Notes: generated by a model not told the origin, from the letters alone. A DNA stretch of 62,000 bases from Symbiodinium natans (GCA_905221605.1 CAJNDS010002117.1:1-62000), one strand, 5' to 3'; positions 1 to 10,649 are shown, counted from the stretch's first letter. Translations and numbers: made by a program.

Positions 1-333
1 GTCAATCGGTTCACTCATGTGCATGGAAAGTCGCTGATTTGTGTAGGCGCCCATCTGCATGGAGCCTTACCCGATGCTGCATGATGAATCACGATAAACG
101 CCGGTGCGTGCGAAGTCAAGCGAACGATTGAGGCAGAAGCTGTCTTTGGCCCTCTGCAGACTGGAGAGCAATGTGCAACTTCCGGGAGGAAATCTGACAA
201 AGCATTTGGTAGCTTTTAACTTAACTTTTAACAATCGACACTGCAAGCCAAGCTCGGGAGAGTGTATTCCAGTTGCCTCACATAGAAGACTCGCTTTTGA
301 CAATCCTTACAGCTGGGACATTGCGCTCGGCAC
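1..333. other. No recognisable gene
   Basis: Short overlapping frames occur on both strands. None shows a motif, a splice-bounded exon or a compositional signal that I would defend. Confidence 0.4.
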
Positions 334-624
334 TCATGGTGTGAGAGCAGAGGGGTTCCCAAACATTTGCTCTTTCACCCTCGGGAGCCGGCGCGCTCCC
401 TGAGCTGGTATGAAAACGTGGATCAGGGAGCCTGTTTGACCCCAAGCCTCGGCAAGGACAGTCTTCGCTTCTCTGAGTGTAAACGGTCTGTAAAATGCCG
501 CCATGTTGCAACTATCTGCAACTCGAGAGACCAAGAGCCGGGCATAGCCATACGCATCAAGGCAGTCACTTCCACGCTCAAGAAGCACGGCTGGCACAAA
601 CTGCTCCAGTATCTGCCCAGCCAT
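334..624 (-). CDS. Candidate exon, function unknown
   Basis: A 96-codon minus frame reads as plausible protein (for example AGQILEQFVPAVLLERGSD and ARLLVSRVADSCNMAAFYRP): a mixed helical composition with few low-complexity tracts. It has the same orientation as every recognised gene in the window. I do not recognise a family. The exon limits are unknown, and the last third, after EAWGQTG, may be intron read-through. It could be chance. Confidence 0.25.
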   Translation of the reverse strand: MAGQILEQFVPAVLLERGSDCLDAYGYARLLVSRVADSCNMAAFYRPFTLREAKTVLAEAWGQTGSLIHVFIPAQGARRLPRVKEQMFGNPSALTP

Positions 625-918
625 GCTGTGCCACTGCTAGATCAAGCGATCACAAGAAGTTCAAGAAATGCGCCTTTCTTGAAGGAGGGACCTCCCGCTT
701 GGACTCCAGGACTTCCAGGCGATGTTTCACGCGCTTGACCTACAACTCACCAAAAGGCCCTGCTTAGGCAGATGTGCATCACATTGCATCACACCTCCCT
801 TATACAAACCCCAGGCAGCTCTGCTCACACGCACATGTTTGACGTTTGTTCGATGACGCGTGTCTGTGCTTGACCCGTGCCGTGGCAAGACGACACAAAT
901 GACTATCCCCTGAGCAGG

Positions 919-1326
919 CTAGCGACAACACGTGATCCACTCAATCGATGCCAAGTGCTCGGCTTCGTCCGAGATCTGAGGGTTGGTAGGCCTCGGCTTG
1001 TGCATCACGCTCGGAACGCTGTCGAACTCACTCCAGCATTGAGGTGGTGACTCTTTCTGCTGCACTTGCATCAAGTCAGCCAACGCATTTCGCAAGGCCT
1101 CATTCAGTCGCCTCACTGGTATCTCCAACACATCCCGGTGTTTCGGAGAGCCAAGTGCGCTGCGTCTTCCGGCAAGCCTTCTCGGTTGTCCTGACTTACG
1201 CGATCTATCGGCATGTATTAATGTATTACTTATCGTGACATTCATGTACCACTGGACGTCTTGGGCGACATCCTCCAAGATGGCCTGGGCACGACGAAAC
1301 TTGGCTTTGACCTGGGGTCGTAGCAT
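919..1326 (-). CDS. Candidate C-terminal exon, function unknown
   Basis: A single minus frame of 135 codons ends in a stop at the left. It begins with a basic helical stretch (VKAKFRRAQAILEDVAQD) and later carries an amphipathic segment (RRLNEALRNALADLMQVQQ), followed by an acidic tail. The phase and internal exon limits are unresolved; the segment between these two helices is basic and may be intronic. No family is recognised. Orientation agrees with the other genes. Confidence 0.3.
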   Translation of the reverse strand: MLRPQVKAKFRRAQAILEDVAQDVQWYMNVTISNTLIHADRSRKSGQPRRLAGRRSALGSPKHRDVLEIPVRRLNEALRNALADLMQVQQKESPPQCWSEFDSVPSVMHKPRPTNPQISDEAEHLASIEWITCCR

Positions 1327-1329
1327 ACT

Positions 1330-2970
1330 TTCAGCAGGCCACCCCAGGTGATGAAACCAAGTTGGGGACGTGCTCAGGGTTGAACGCGAGTGCTATATCC
1401 GCCGCTGCCTTTGCGTGAGTCCATTTGGGTGGCACCTGCACAGTGTCGTCTCACTAGGATGCAGAGCATCGCTGTCGTAGTAACGCACAGAAGCGCCTCC
1501 TGCAAGTAAACCGCAGCTAAGTTGGAATGCAAGGCACACCTGATGCAGCAGCAAGGGCAGGGGTGGCGAGCACCAGCCATGAAAGGACCCTCGAAACGGG
1601 TTTCGAAGCAAACGAGGCAGCGATCGACTTTTTTGCTCCAGATGCATCATGAGAGCGTGTTTCTGTCAGACCTGCGGAAAGGAGACCCTGCGCACCAACT
1701 TATTGCAGATTCCCCTTCGCAGGGTCGTTGACTTGCCTTGACACTGTCGAAAGCCGCCCCGAGAATAAAGCAAGGGTATGCAGGTGTACCGCCACCGAGC
1801 TGTGAATTGGAGTACGCGCATGTAGGATACGCAAGCGGCAGCAAATGGCAGCTGGTGAAAGATGTTGAGAGCAATGCAGGCTGACAGCCTCCAAGTAAGG
1901 ACTGCCAAACCTGGTGCCTTCAGACCTGTACAAGAAGACGTTTGTGAACCGAAAGGATTGGCTGATGAGCTGCAGGGCAAAACGCCTCGCAAGCAGACAC
2001 ACCAGAACGATAACTCTGTCGACGCCGCCACAACGGGCCAGGAGTCCAGCCCACTATTGAGTGCCGAACACCGAATCTGCGTCGTCGCCACAACGGGCGC
2101 TACACTTTTGCACAAAGCCGCTCGCGCGCAAAATGCGTCACGAAATGCGGACTCTCACTCACAACGTGATATTCTGTTGTTTCGGCAGGGTGCTCCAACT
2201 AGTCTCTGCGCATCAGCAAGGCTCAGCAAAGCTCTCGCTGCTTGAAAGCAGCGCTGCCACCGCCGGAATGTTGTTGGCCAGCGTCTGAAAGTGTTTAGCC
2301 AGTTCTACAGATACAAGGGTCACAACTGAGTATCGCTTGCTCCCATGCCCAGCGCGCATTGGGTGCATCGGGCCTCAGCATCAACCTCAGGGCGCTGAAG
2401 CAGAGTCTTGGCCACGTAGAAGCCGTAGCGAGCTTGCGCCAGTTCTGCAACCTTGCGAAGGCATAGAATTAATGCACAAACATGAGCCCAAGACACTGAA
2501 GCCAATAAAGCCCGTGCGAAGATGCTCTGCAGTCAGAACAAAGCCGCTATCCGGAAACAGCTGGACCCTTCCCAGCACGAATTACTCTGACTCCCTTACA
2601 GCTGCACCCGCGGAGACTCCAGCACATCTTCAATTTTCCTTGCACAAAGGCTTGCCTAAGCCGGCAAAACCAATGGCTTCATGATTGAAGGCACTTCGGC
2701 ACCACACGAAACTATACATGAAGTCGGAACAAACTACAAGGTCGACACGCTTTCGCACCATGATGGATGCTCATCTTTATGGCCCCCATCTGGCGCTGAG
2801 CTGCGCAGCTCCGGATCTCAAGAGATCCCTGCACTGCAGGTTACAACTAGCAATGCCATCAGAGCAGCTGGGCTTGTACCAACCAACAAAACCCAAGCCT
2901 GCCAAAACAGTTGCCTCAGGCAACCACTAAAACGCATTGCCAGATATTGTCAGACAAGATCTTTCAAAAA
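1330..2970. other. No recognisable gene
   Basis: Frames of 100-150 codons exist on both strands (1666-2115 minus, 1862-2245 plus), but they overlap and neither has a convincing motif. A short tandem duplication around GCCACAACGGGC occurs near 2030 and 2090. The stretch probably holds introns, the 3' flank of the gene at 2979-5366 and intergenic DNA. Confidence 0.4.
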
Positions 2971-2978
2971 GGATTTGC

Positions 2979-5366
2979 TCATGAAAAGCTGGCCACTAGC
3001 AAGGAGGTCGTCATGAGGACAGCGGCTAAGCCCTTTGGAGCTGCTCCACTTCCCACTTCTGGCAGGGCAGGAGCTATGCTTTCCCAGTCCGCAGGGGGCA
3101 TGCAGTCATACTTCTCGGTCAAGGTGCTGAGACACACTTGGGTTTGAGTCGCTGAGGTCCCATGGTAAGCCACGTTCATGGTAGGATTGCTGCCTCCAAT
3201 GGACATGATGACGTAGTAGGGGGTCCCAGAAGCCAACACCAAGTCTGTAGCATCGCCAGTGTTGAAGGCGCGCTTTGCCGAGACCTTCATGCGGCCATTC
3301 TCAAAGACATAGGTCACATCCGTGAGGTCCTGCTGCTGATCGATTTGAATGCTGTATCCATTCAAGTTGCACTGCGAAAGGCTCAGTGCCACGCCTTTGT
3401 GCATCTGCGTGAGGCCTTGCCCACAGAACCTCTGCCCTAGGCACTTGTAGGCACCGCAAGTTCCGCAGGCCCCACATGCTCCGCAAGCTCCACAGGCACC
3501 GCAAGCTCCACAGGCACCACACGCTCCACAGGCACCGCAGGCTCCACAGGCACCGCAAGCTCCACAGGCACCACAGGCACCGCAGGCGCCGCAAGCTCCA
3601 CAGGCGCCGCAAGCAGTGTTAGCTCCGCAGGCCCCGCAAGCTCCACAGGCGCCGCAGGCTCCACAGGCACCGCAAGCTCCACAGGCACCACAGGCACCGC
3701 AGGCGCCGCAAGCTCCACAGGCGCCGCAAGCAGTGTTAGCTCCGCAGGCCCCGCAAGCTCCACAGGCGCCGCAGGCTCCACAGGCACCGCAAGCACCACA
3801 GGCACCACAGGCACCGCAGGCGCCGCAAGCTCCACAGGCGCCGCAAGCAGTGTTAGCTCCGCAGGCCCCGCAAGCTCCACAGGCGCCGCAGGCTCCACAG
3901 GCACCGCAAGCTCCACAGGCACCACAGGCACCGCAGGCGCCGCAAGCTCCACAGGCGCCGCAAGCAGTGTTAGCTCCGCAGGCCCCGCAAGCTCCACAGG
4001 CGCCGCAGGCTCCGCAGGCACCGCAGGCACCGCAAGCTCCACAGGCACCACAGGCACCGCACGCTCCACAGGCTCCGCATGCCCCACCGGCAGGGCAAGT
4101 ACCCAGGAATGTTCCGCAGGCACCGCAGGCACCACAGGCACCACAAGCGCTGCAGGCACCGCAGGCGCCACAGGCGCCGCATGCACCGCAAGCACCGCTG
4201 AGCTGCCTGAAGACTGCCTTCTTCGCAATCTTCTTAGAGCCCTTGGGGTGGCCAGTCCTGACATCCTCGAAGATGGCATGGCGTGGACAGCCGTTTCCAC
4301 GAAGGACACGACCCTGTGCCTCGGAGCTTACAGAGACTGCCTCTTCCAGCTTCAGTTGGCGACGGCAAAGCTCACCATTCTTCTTTCCGCGGTAGCCGGT
4401 CACATTGCCAAGCGTACCGCGAAGGCAAGGCGGCATGTAGGGAGCTTCCAAAGTCATGTAGTACTTGTACTCGCCTGTGGCCTTGTCAAAAGCCCCGTGG
4501 CATTCATCTAGTGCTGACACATCCACCAACGCACCAGCACGGTAGGGTCCCATAATGGGCGCACCGTCCAGGGCCCATCCGACCTGCACCTCCGAGCCTT
4601 CGGCTGCCCAGGCAGCCCTTCCACCGTGTTTCCACCAGGCGCCAGATGGTACGGCCACACCCAAGGAGCGAAGGAGGCAGAGGGGTGGAGCATGGTAATG
4701 GTAATGCCCGTACGTGTCGCCGTGGCCGCCACAGTTGTCCAAGACCCAGGTCATTCCCTCTCCAGGGTGCTCGTGCACGAAGAGCACAGAATTCATCGCC
4801 ATGCCCACAATGCCCTCCTTGCCAGCGAGGCTCTTCGGAATGCCGGGCAGCTGCGGAGGCAGAGGCAGGCTCATTTGCAGATCTCGGACGCGGGGCAGGA
4901 AGGGGCTCCTCTTCGTCCTCTTCTGTCCCCGCAAGCGGCGACCACCACAGGTGGCATTGCAAGATCCACCGCAAGCACCGCAGGCACCGCAAGCGCCACA
5001 GGCACCGCAAGCACCACAGGCACCGCAAGCGCCACAGGCACCGCAAGCGGCACAGCCGCAAGCGGCACAGCCGCAAGCACCACAGGCACCGCCGCAAGTA
5101 CCACTGTTCTTGCAGTCATTGAGGTCCACACCCGGATGGTGGCCAAATGTAAAGACGTCAGTCCCGGCCATTTTCGGCAACTTGTCATTGAAGCCAAGGC
5201 CGCACCACTTCGTGTCTGGGCAGTCTGCCTCAATGTGCAGCGTGGCACCGCAAACCACCTCGAGCGTCCAGGTGGCTCCACATGCGCCGCAGCCCTGCGT
5301 GAAGGTGAGCTTCTGGGCCACTGCCGGGATGGCCAACGTGAGCAAAGATAGCAACACCGCAGACAT
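2979..5366 (-). CDS. Secreted DOMON/YHYH protein with Cys-Gly-Ala arrays
   Basis: This is one intronless 795-codon frame. The ATG at 5366 sits in a good eukaryotic context (gccgccATG). Residues 1-17 form a signal peptide ending AVA-Q. Residues about 20-85 resemble the first half of a DOMON domain (KWCGLGFNDKLPKMAGTDVF), a beta-sandwich family that often binds heme or sugars. Residues about 91-137 are (Cys-Gly-Ala)n. Residues about 180-335 match a YHYH domain: NCGGH, YHYH at 222-225, WALDGAPIMGPY and DECHG. Residues 391-637 are a second Cys-Gly-Ala array. Residues about 650-760 resemble the second half of a DOMON domain (DLTDVTYVFENGRMKVSAKR, AFNTGDATDLVL). The C-terminus is hydrophobic, like a GPI-anchor signal. 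The role is inferred only: a cell-surface or wall protein. The lack of introns contrasts with the other genes here. Confidence 0.85.
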   Translation of the reverse strand: MSAVLLSLLTLAIPAVAQKLTFTQGCGACGATWTLEVVCGATLHIEADCPDTKWCGLGFNDKLPKMAGTDVFTFGHHPGVDLNDCKNSGTCGGACGACGCAACGCAACGACGACGACGACGACGACGACGACGGSCNATCGGRRLRGQKRTKRSPFLPRVRDLQMSLPLPPQLPGIPKSLAGKEGIVGMAMNSVLFVHEHPGEGMTWVLDNCGGHGDTYGHYHYHAPPLCLLRSLGVAVPSGAWWKHGGRAAWAAEGSEVQVGWALDGAPIMGPYRAGALVDVSALDECHGAFDKATGEYKYYMTLEAPYMPPCLRGTLGNVTGYRGKKNGELCRRQLKLEEAVSVSSEAQGRVLRGNGCPRHAIFEDVRTGHPKGSKKIAKKAVFRQLSGACGACGACGACGACSACGACGACGACGTFLGTCPAGGACGACGACGACGACGACGACGACGACGACGACGACGANTACGACGACGACGACGACGACGACGACGACGACGACGANTACGACGACGACGACGACGACGACGACGACGACGACGANTACGACGACGACGACGACGACGACGACGACGACGACGANTACGACGACGACGACGACGACGACGACGACGACGACGACGACGACGACGACGTCGAYKCLGQRFCGQGLTQMHKGVALSLSQCNLNGYSIQIDQQQDLTDVTYVFENGRMKVSAKRAFNTGDATDLVLASGTPYYVIMSIGGSNPTMNVAYHGTSATQTQVCLSTLTEKYDCMPPADWESIAPALPEVGSGAAPKGLAAVLMTTSLLVASFS
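3455..4200. repeat. Tandem Cys-Gly-Ala coding array with 117-bp ladder
   Basis: The base repeat is nine or eighteen bases, a run of Gly-Ala-Cys codons on the minus strand. The marker GCAGTGTTAGCT on the plus strand (encoding the variant Ala-Asn-Thr) starts at 3613, 3730, 3847 and 3964, exactly 117 bp apart. This gives four copies of a 39-residue higher-order unit. Left and right of the ladder the triplets are less regular. A non-triplet interruption (TFLGTCPAGG) lies near 4085-4115. Confidence 0.9.
4962..5100. repeat. Shorter Cys-Gly-Ala coding array
   Basis: A second array of the same triplet (GCAAGCACCACAGGCACC on the plus strand) lies in the same frame. It includes two Cys-Ala-Ala variants. 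It separates the N-terminal DOMON half from the YHYH domain. Confidence 0.85.
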
Positions 5367-5369
5367 GGC

Positions 5370-6150
5370 GGCACAGGCGGACTCTGCGAGTGGGGAACTC
5401 CTTATATCAGATCTGTCCTGAGCAAAATAGCCTATGAATCCACGATTTCAACCGACTGACCACTTCTTGGCATCTTCGACCCGGGTTCATGTGGCAACAT
5501 CGTTTTTTCCCGGAAATGCATATATTTTCGCGGAACGTTAGAGCGGCTAATAGCGTTCACCTCTGCAAAGCCTACCAGTCCTGCAGCTTGTTTTGTCTAT
5601 GGATGTGAGTGCTCAGTTTAGGATAAGATTCAGGCTATGGTTGGAGGTGAGCTTATGTTCAGGATTGAAGGGTCCAGGGGCGCTAGGTCCTCTAGGGAAG
5701 ACGTCAGACTTGCGCGGAACTTTCGCCAGTCTTGTGCTCCAGAAGGCGGATTTCTTAAACTGGGCCACATGTTGACTTTCGCCCAAAAAGATTTCCTTTC
5801 GCATCCCTGTTCGAGGATCTTTCGCCCACGCTCACACACCATGGAAAGTAACAAGTCCTTACAAGGACCTTTAGATCAATGATGGACTGAGCCGGACCCT
5901 GGGAAAGTGGCCAAGCGCTCATGGCATCGCTTCGTGTCAGTCTGCATGGGCTGTGTGGGGAATCTCTGGAAAAACTCTTGGGTGTAGCAGCAGTGGACTG
6001 AGTATGAAGCACAGAGGTGCAGATAAACCCCGAGCAAATGCAAACGTCGCACAAAGATCAGTTGAATCGCAGCTTCTGAGAATGCGCAAAACAGAAACAC
6101 AGTACATCGCCCGACTTTGGACACACCATTCTCGCTACAGGAGGGGTATG
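5370..6150. other. Upstream flank of the DOMON/YHYH gene, no gene seen
   Basis: A T-rich patch (ttttttcccg, near 5505) and an AT-rich TATATTTT (near 5521) lie about 140-155 bp upstream of the start codon. Dinoflagellate promoters have been reported to use TTTT-type motifs, but I cannot assign one here. The rest probably includes the 3' part of the Puf gene or intergenic DNA. Confidence 0.3.
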
Positions 6151-6179
6151 CCCACTTCCAAGCTTCCAAGTCTCGAACC

Positions 6180-8285
6180 ATGTTGGGGTGCGACAGCTGC
6201 TGCAGCAAAGCTTGTTGGTCCTGGCTAGTTCTGGCGTCTCCCTCAGTCACGGACATGTCGGACCTCTTAGGAAAATCCCACACAAAAAGCCCTACAACCG
6301 CGTTACGTAGCAGGGCTTGGTAGCGGGTCCTTCTCCAGGCAGTGCGAGAGCGCCGACTCGACGACATAACTGGCCTGTGGAACTTCTGGGGTCGAAGGGG
6401 GTGCCACAACTTCCACCACACACAAAATCTAATCAAAAGCAAGACGCTTCGGCTGCACAAAAGTCTGGGGAAGGTGCACTGCGATGAGAAGCATTCCCAA
6501 GAAGGTCGTGACGAAGGACCTCCGCGATTAGCTCCTTGTACCTGAGCATGTACCGTGCTTCCGCAGAAGCGCGCAGCAAGGCAATGCAAGGCACTTCTGG
6601 TTCACCAGCCTCGCATCTCCGTGCTCCAGTACGGACTGGACCACGTGATGGCCAAAGTTGTGGCGGCAGAGGTCCAAGGCCTCTGAACTGAACTGCTCAA
6701 CCCATGGCTTATCCCCAATATTCCCCCATGGATCCCCATGGCCGTAGCGGCTCTAGACCGGTGCCTCGGAAGGATCCTCAAGCACTTCGTCGATGAGCTT
6801 AAACGTTCCCTCCTCAGTAAGAAGGGCTTGCTAGTCTGCTAGTAGGGGCTTTGCTGCCTTGCTTTGAGACAAGGCTCAAACAGGCCTTTTTTTCAGGAGG
6901 TGAGTTGTTGTTGGCCCGACTATCTGACTATGATCTGCTTAGCTGTACTGCCGACCCAAGGCTCTTGAGAAGAGCAATGCTCCAAAAGGCGGCACATGAT
7001 TCGGCAGCCGAAGCGATGCCGGGCCTCTGCGAAGCTTTTCAGCAGTAAGTACTGCAATAGAAGCTCAGAGTACAGCACTTGGACACCGAGAACGTGGCAT
7101 GGCAATGCACAAAAGCAGTGAAGCATGTGGCAGTTTGGAAGCTCAAGCACACGCAGACACGAACACACGTTGCGAGTTCACAGCATTCAGGCCGCACATG
7201 GAAGGACCATGCTCACAGGCCTCTAGCGCGAGCTTGATGCATACGTTCCATGTGCAGAGAAGGGGGCAGACGTAGCCACGAATGCGAGCAGGTTTCGAGC
7301 GTGAGGGCAGAGGGCAGCGCCGTGCCGCAATGCTTCCAGCGAGAGCGCAGGACGCCGCCGTTCAACCCCTTACCGTAAGACTGCCATAGGCACTGCCTTG
7401 ACTTTGGGAAGTCCTGCCCACCCACATGTGCAAGAGTGTTACAGCATTCAGGTCCAGATTCCAGATTGCGCACATGATGATGCGCGCAGGCACAGCAATG
7501 CACTGTGCATGTGTGCAAAGGTGCTCTCGACGCCTTTGAAGGAGCGGCTTAAGCTTATAGGGCTTAAGGGCTTATAGGGCTTAGGCCACACACTAAAGTG
7601 TACGACACCTCAACGGCCACAAAACGCCAAGCGCTACGGTAAGCTATGGAAACATTATGGGTAGTTTCGCCTCCTTGGCTGCTCCCAACACTGAGAGCGG
7701 GCAATTCGTCATCTCATGCATTTATATGCGTCGACACTCCAAACACAGAACTTCAGGAAGCTACGCTGGGGGAGCCTACTGTGACGTGCTTTTCGCATCG
7801 AGGCTTCGGCGAATCGGGCAGCGTTGCCGAGAAGCTCTTCCCCAATGAACGACGAGGTTGCCGGGCTGAGCTGCGTGATGACCTCTCGCCCAGAGGGTGG
7901 GCCCGAAAGTGGGAAGTGTGGAGACCTGTAGAGGCCCTCTCCCGAAACGGTTCGCCTTCTGGATGACGTAGTTGGCATGAGGCGAGACGGCGGCTTCCCG
8001 CACATGTCCATGAAGTTCAGCCGCCAAGTCCTACCAGCAGTCAATTCAACTCGTACAGTCGTCGTACAGTCGTACAGTCCTGACTGCTCTACCACCGGCC
8101 TTGGCAGCACCATTACTGGCCTTCTCCATTGCCATTTGCACCTAGCTTGCGCAGCTTTGAGGGATGGCTGACGACGTGGCCGGGGGCCAGCCCACGAGCT
8201 CTGCATAGTCTTCCAAGCAGATTGAAGCTAGCGACCACGCGGCATCCATTGGCGTCGCGGGACAAAGGCCAAACCTTGTGGTCTT
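6180..8285 (-). CDS. Pumilio/Puf-family RNA-binding protein, multi-exon
   Basis: Successive minus-strand exons spell Puf repeats, three-helix units that each contact one RNA base. In order: VWPLSRDANGCRVV (donor at 8236); an exon at 7956-8030 of exactly 25 codons containing ELHGHVREAAVSPHANYVIQ (AG acceptor, GC donor); VITQLSPATSSFIGEELLGN (about 7830-7895); ARHRFGCRIMCRLLEHCSS (about 6970-7025); FKLIDEVLEDPSE (about 6775-6815); LCRHNFGHHVVQSVLEHG (about 6630-6690); KELIAEVLRHDLLGNASHR (about 6485-6545); and YVVESALSHCLEKD (about 6330-6375). A following segment ending LSHPNMV near 6180 may close the domain. Puf proteins usually control mRNA translation or decay. That layer matters in dinoflagellates, where transcription is weakly regulated. 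The family call is firm; the exact model is not. Confidence 0.8.
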
Positions 8286-8692
8286 GTGCTTGTTTTGCAA
8301 ACGGGTTCATTCAGAAACTGTTCAACCCCATTGCATCCTGGCTGCCTTGCCAGAGATCTCGGACATGGCCAAGGACAGACAGTCACCCCCAGCCTGACAT
8401 GATCGCACATGATTCTCGCCAACGCACGGATCCTCGTCGCAATCTGCTCTATGCCTGCAACTGCTGACGAAGCTCGTCACAGCGCTCTTTTGATAGCACA
8501 GCATCCTGATCAGCGAACAGCATGCACATCCTGCCAAGAGCGGGATCGGAATGCATCTGCTGGCCTCTACACCACGGGCAGAGCTTGGAATCATCCCGGG
8601 TACCTCGCAATGTCGTTCACATGTCAGTACATCAGCAGAAGATTGTGTATGATAATCTAAATCTGCTCTAATACATTAATATATGTAAGCTG

Positions 8693-9328
8693 TCAACTGC
8701 TACAGTAGCTGCTGTCAATCTGGAGGCCTGTGAACGCAGCTTCGTCCACCACTTCAGCTACACCAGCGCGCCTTTGGCTGTGGGGTCCGCATGCGCCGGC
8801 GTCGGCGTTGTCCACGGTTCTCCTGGCCGTATCTTCTTGTAAATCTGACCTGGTCACCTGCGTGATCACACTTGCCTCGTCCTCCATGACCCCTCCGTAT
8901 TCGTATCCAGGGGCCTGCAGCTTTGATTCCACAGCGATTTGCCCAGCAGCTATGCAACTTGAATCTAGCCAGGGTGCCATGTCAGGGTAGGAGTCGTAGC
9001 CGCTGTTGAAGTTCCTCAGGTCAGCTGGCACTTGAACCAGGAAGAAAGTTGAAGCATCTTCAAACATCACGTGCGTCAGCACCGACGAAAAACTTTTCCA
9101 AGTTCCTGGCTCCATGGGCCCCATCTGCGGGGAGTTCATGTGGGGGGAATTTGGAGCAAATGTCCACCCGTTGTAGTCCGGGCTGGTGGCCACTGGGACC
9201 GCCTGCGGTGGTATTTCACGCATGGCAGCACGTTGCAACACACGCTGCAGAAACACGGGCTCCGCCTGAGCTTGCCCCGGCATCTGTCCCTGCATGACAG
9301 GTCCGGATGCGTTGACGATGACGGGCAC
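8693..9328 (-). CDS. Candidate exon, possibly N-terminal region of the Puf gene
   Basis: The open frame begins directly after a TTAG acceptor (GTG CCC GTC ATC at 9328). It reads as Pro/Met/Gln-rich, low-structure protein (VMQGQMPGQAQAEPVFLQR, FAPNSPHMNSPQMGPMEP), a composition common in the N-terminal regions of Puf proteins. The first 70 or so codons look most like coding sequence. Whether it joins the first Puf repeat at 8285 is inference. It could be a separate gene. Confidence 0.4.
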   Translation of the reverse strand: MPVIVNASGPVMQGQMPGQAQAEPVFLQRVLQRAAMREIPPQAVPVATSPDYNGWTFAPNSPHMNSPQMGPMEPGTWKSFSSVLTHVMFEDASTFFLVQVPADLRNFNSGYDSYPDMAPWLDSSCIAAGQIAVESKLQAPGYEYGGVMEDEASVITQVTRSDLQEDTARRTVDNADAGACGPHSQRRAGVAEVVDEAAFTGLQIDSSYCSS

Positions 9329-9814
9329 CTAAATGCCGAACATGCAAGGGGGGAACAGCACTGTCCGGTGCTCACTTCTTACGACCAAGGTCCCCTACCA
9401 ACATTGTCACGTAAGGCTGCAGTACCTTTGTGCCAAGCTGGTGCTAACGCAGCAGGCTAGCAGCGCGAGCAAGAGTTTGCACCACTTGCAGCGAGATGGC
9501 CTGCATGACAGGCTGGTTGGATGAAAGATCCTGAGTTGATGTGGTGTGGTCAAAGAAACTCAAGCAGCCACAGCTGCCATGATCCAAGCAGCACAAGCTT
9601 GTTTGCTTCTAAGCGGTCCTGTGCCACAAAGGGCTGGTTGGGCTCTGCAACGGCAATGACTTCACACCTGTCGGCTCGGACTGAACTTGCATACTTCAGG
9701 GCCACTCATTTCCCAACAGGTATCTGAGACGCGCACGCCATGCTGCCTTCTGGGCTGCTGAAGCGAGAGGAAGCGAGTGAGATAGAGCGAGCACGCTTTG
9801 CGATGATTGAATTG

Positions 9815-10529
9815 CTATATGGCTGGCAGCAGAGGAGATGTTCGTCGCACCACACACACACCAATCAGGCGTTCAAGGCCCACCAAAGAAAGTTGCCGGT
9901 TCTTCGCCGTGATGGTGCGACCCAACTCTCGAATCTGCAAACCACAGCCAGTCAAATTCGAAAGCGGCTGAGGCTGGCACGAAAGGGCGAGATTGCTGGC
10001 GCTTGCTTTGGCATTGGCAACCCTCTGGATAGCCTTGAGCATGGCCGAAAGCAAGAAGTCAAGTGAAGCACAGCCACTTTGAGGCCTGGATGTAGTACGA
10101 CTTGGCTTCGTCAAGGTACTGTGTTGAAGCGGTCGTTCGCCTGGACTGTGCTGGCACCGCTCAAGACCTCTACTGTCTGAAATTGGAACAATGAAGCAAG
10201 ACAGCGTAGTGGCTCCTCAAAAGGGCAGCTCGCTTGAACGCGAGGTTGCCCTTGCCCACGAGAAGTCTCCGAACAAGGAAACAGCACTGACCAGCAGATG
10301 GGTACATTAAGCACCAACCATGAGTCGAGCCTGCTCTTTCAGCTCCTCGATTGACAAGCCCTCGCTTGTGGAAGGAACCTTGCATCTGCCGGGTACCCAC
10401 GTGGTATCACGTGGCCACTTGGCTCATCTACACTTTTCATGTCGAGGCCCAGGTTGGGAGTCCCACACTCTCACTGCCGGAAGAAGGGGCGGGAGGTGTA
10501 GTAGAGTCCGTCGGCGCCATGGCAGCCAT
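9815..10529 (-). CDS. Candidate multi-exon gene, helical-repeat-like
   Basis: A plausible start is the ATG at 10529 (MAAMAPTDSTTPPAPSSGS). Later pieces read SIEELKEQARLMV (about 10310-10350), GKGNLAFKRAALLRSHYAVL (about 10195-10260) and DEAKSYYIQASKWL (about 10070-10110). Alternating small and aromatic positions in short helices resemble tetratricopeptide repeats, but no full repeat can be closed. Phases between the pieces were not solved. Same strand and spacing as its neighbours. Confidence 0.35.
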
Positions 10530-10649
10530 GAGTCCATCGGCATTCGCGAGTATACCCGTATACACCCATACTAATGGAAAGTGGTGTGAGCGAGTGACCT
10601 CCTTACTGTCAGTCTGTGCTTGCAGTTTTTTGGTATTGGTAGTTACCAT

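Noticed and set aside
3437-4309. Second minus frame of 290 codons reading Val/Pro/Ala/Glu repeats
   Set aside because: It is the same repeat read one base off, with no domain in its flanks.
3616-4395. Plus-strand 259-codon frame reading Ala-Pro-Gln repeats, antisense to the DOMON/YHYH gene
   Set aside because: The repeat unit is a multiple of three bases, so all frames stay open through it. Only the minus frame carries domains and a signal peptide on either side.
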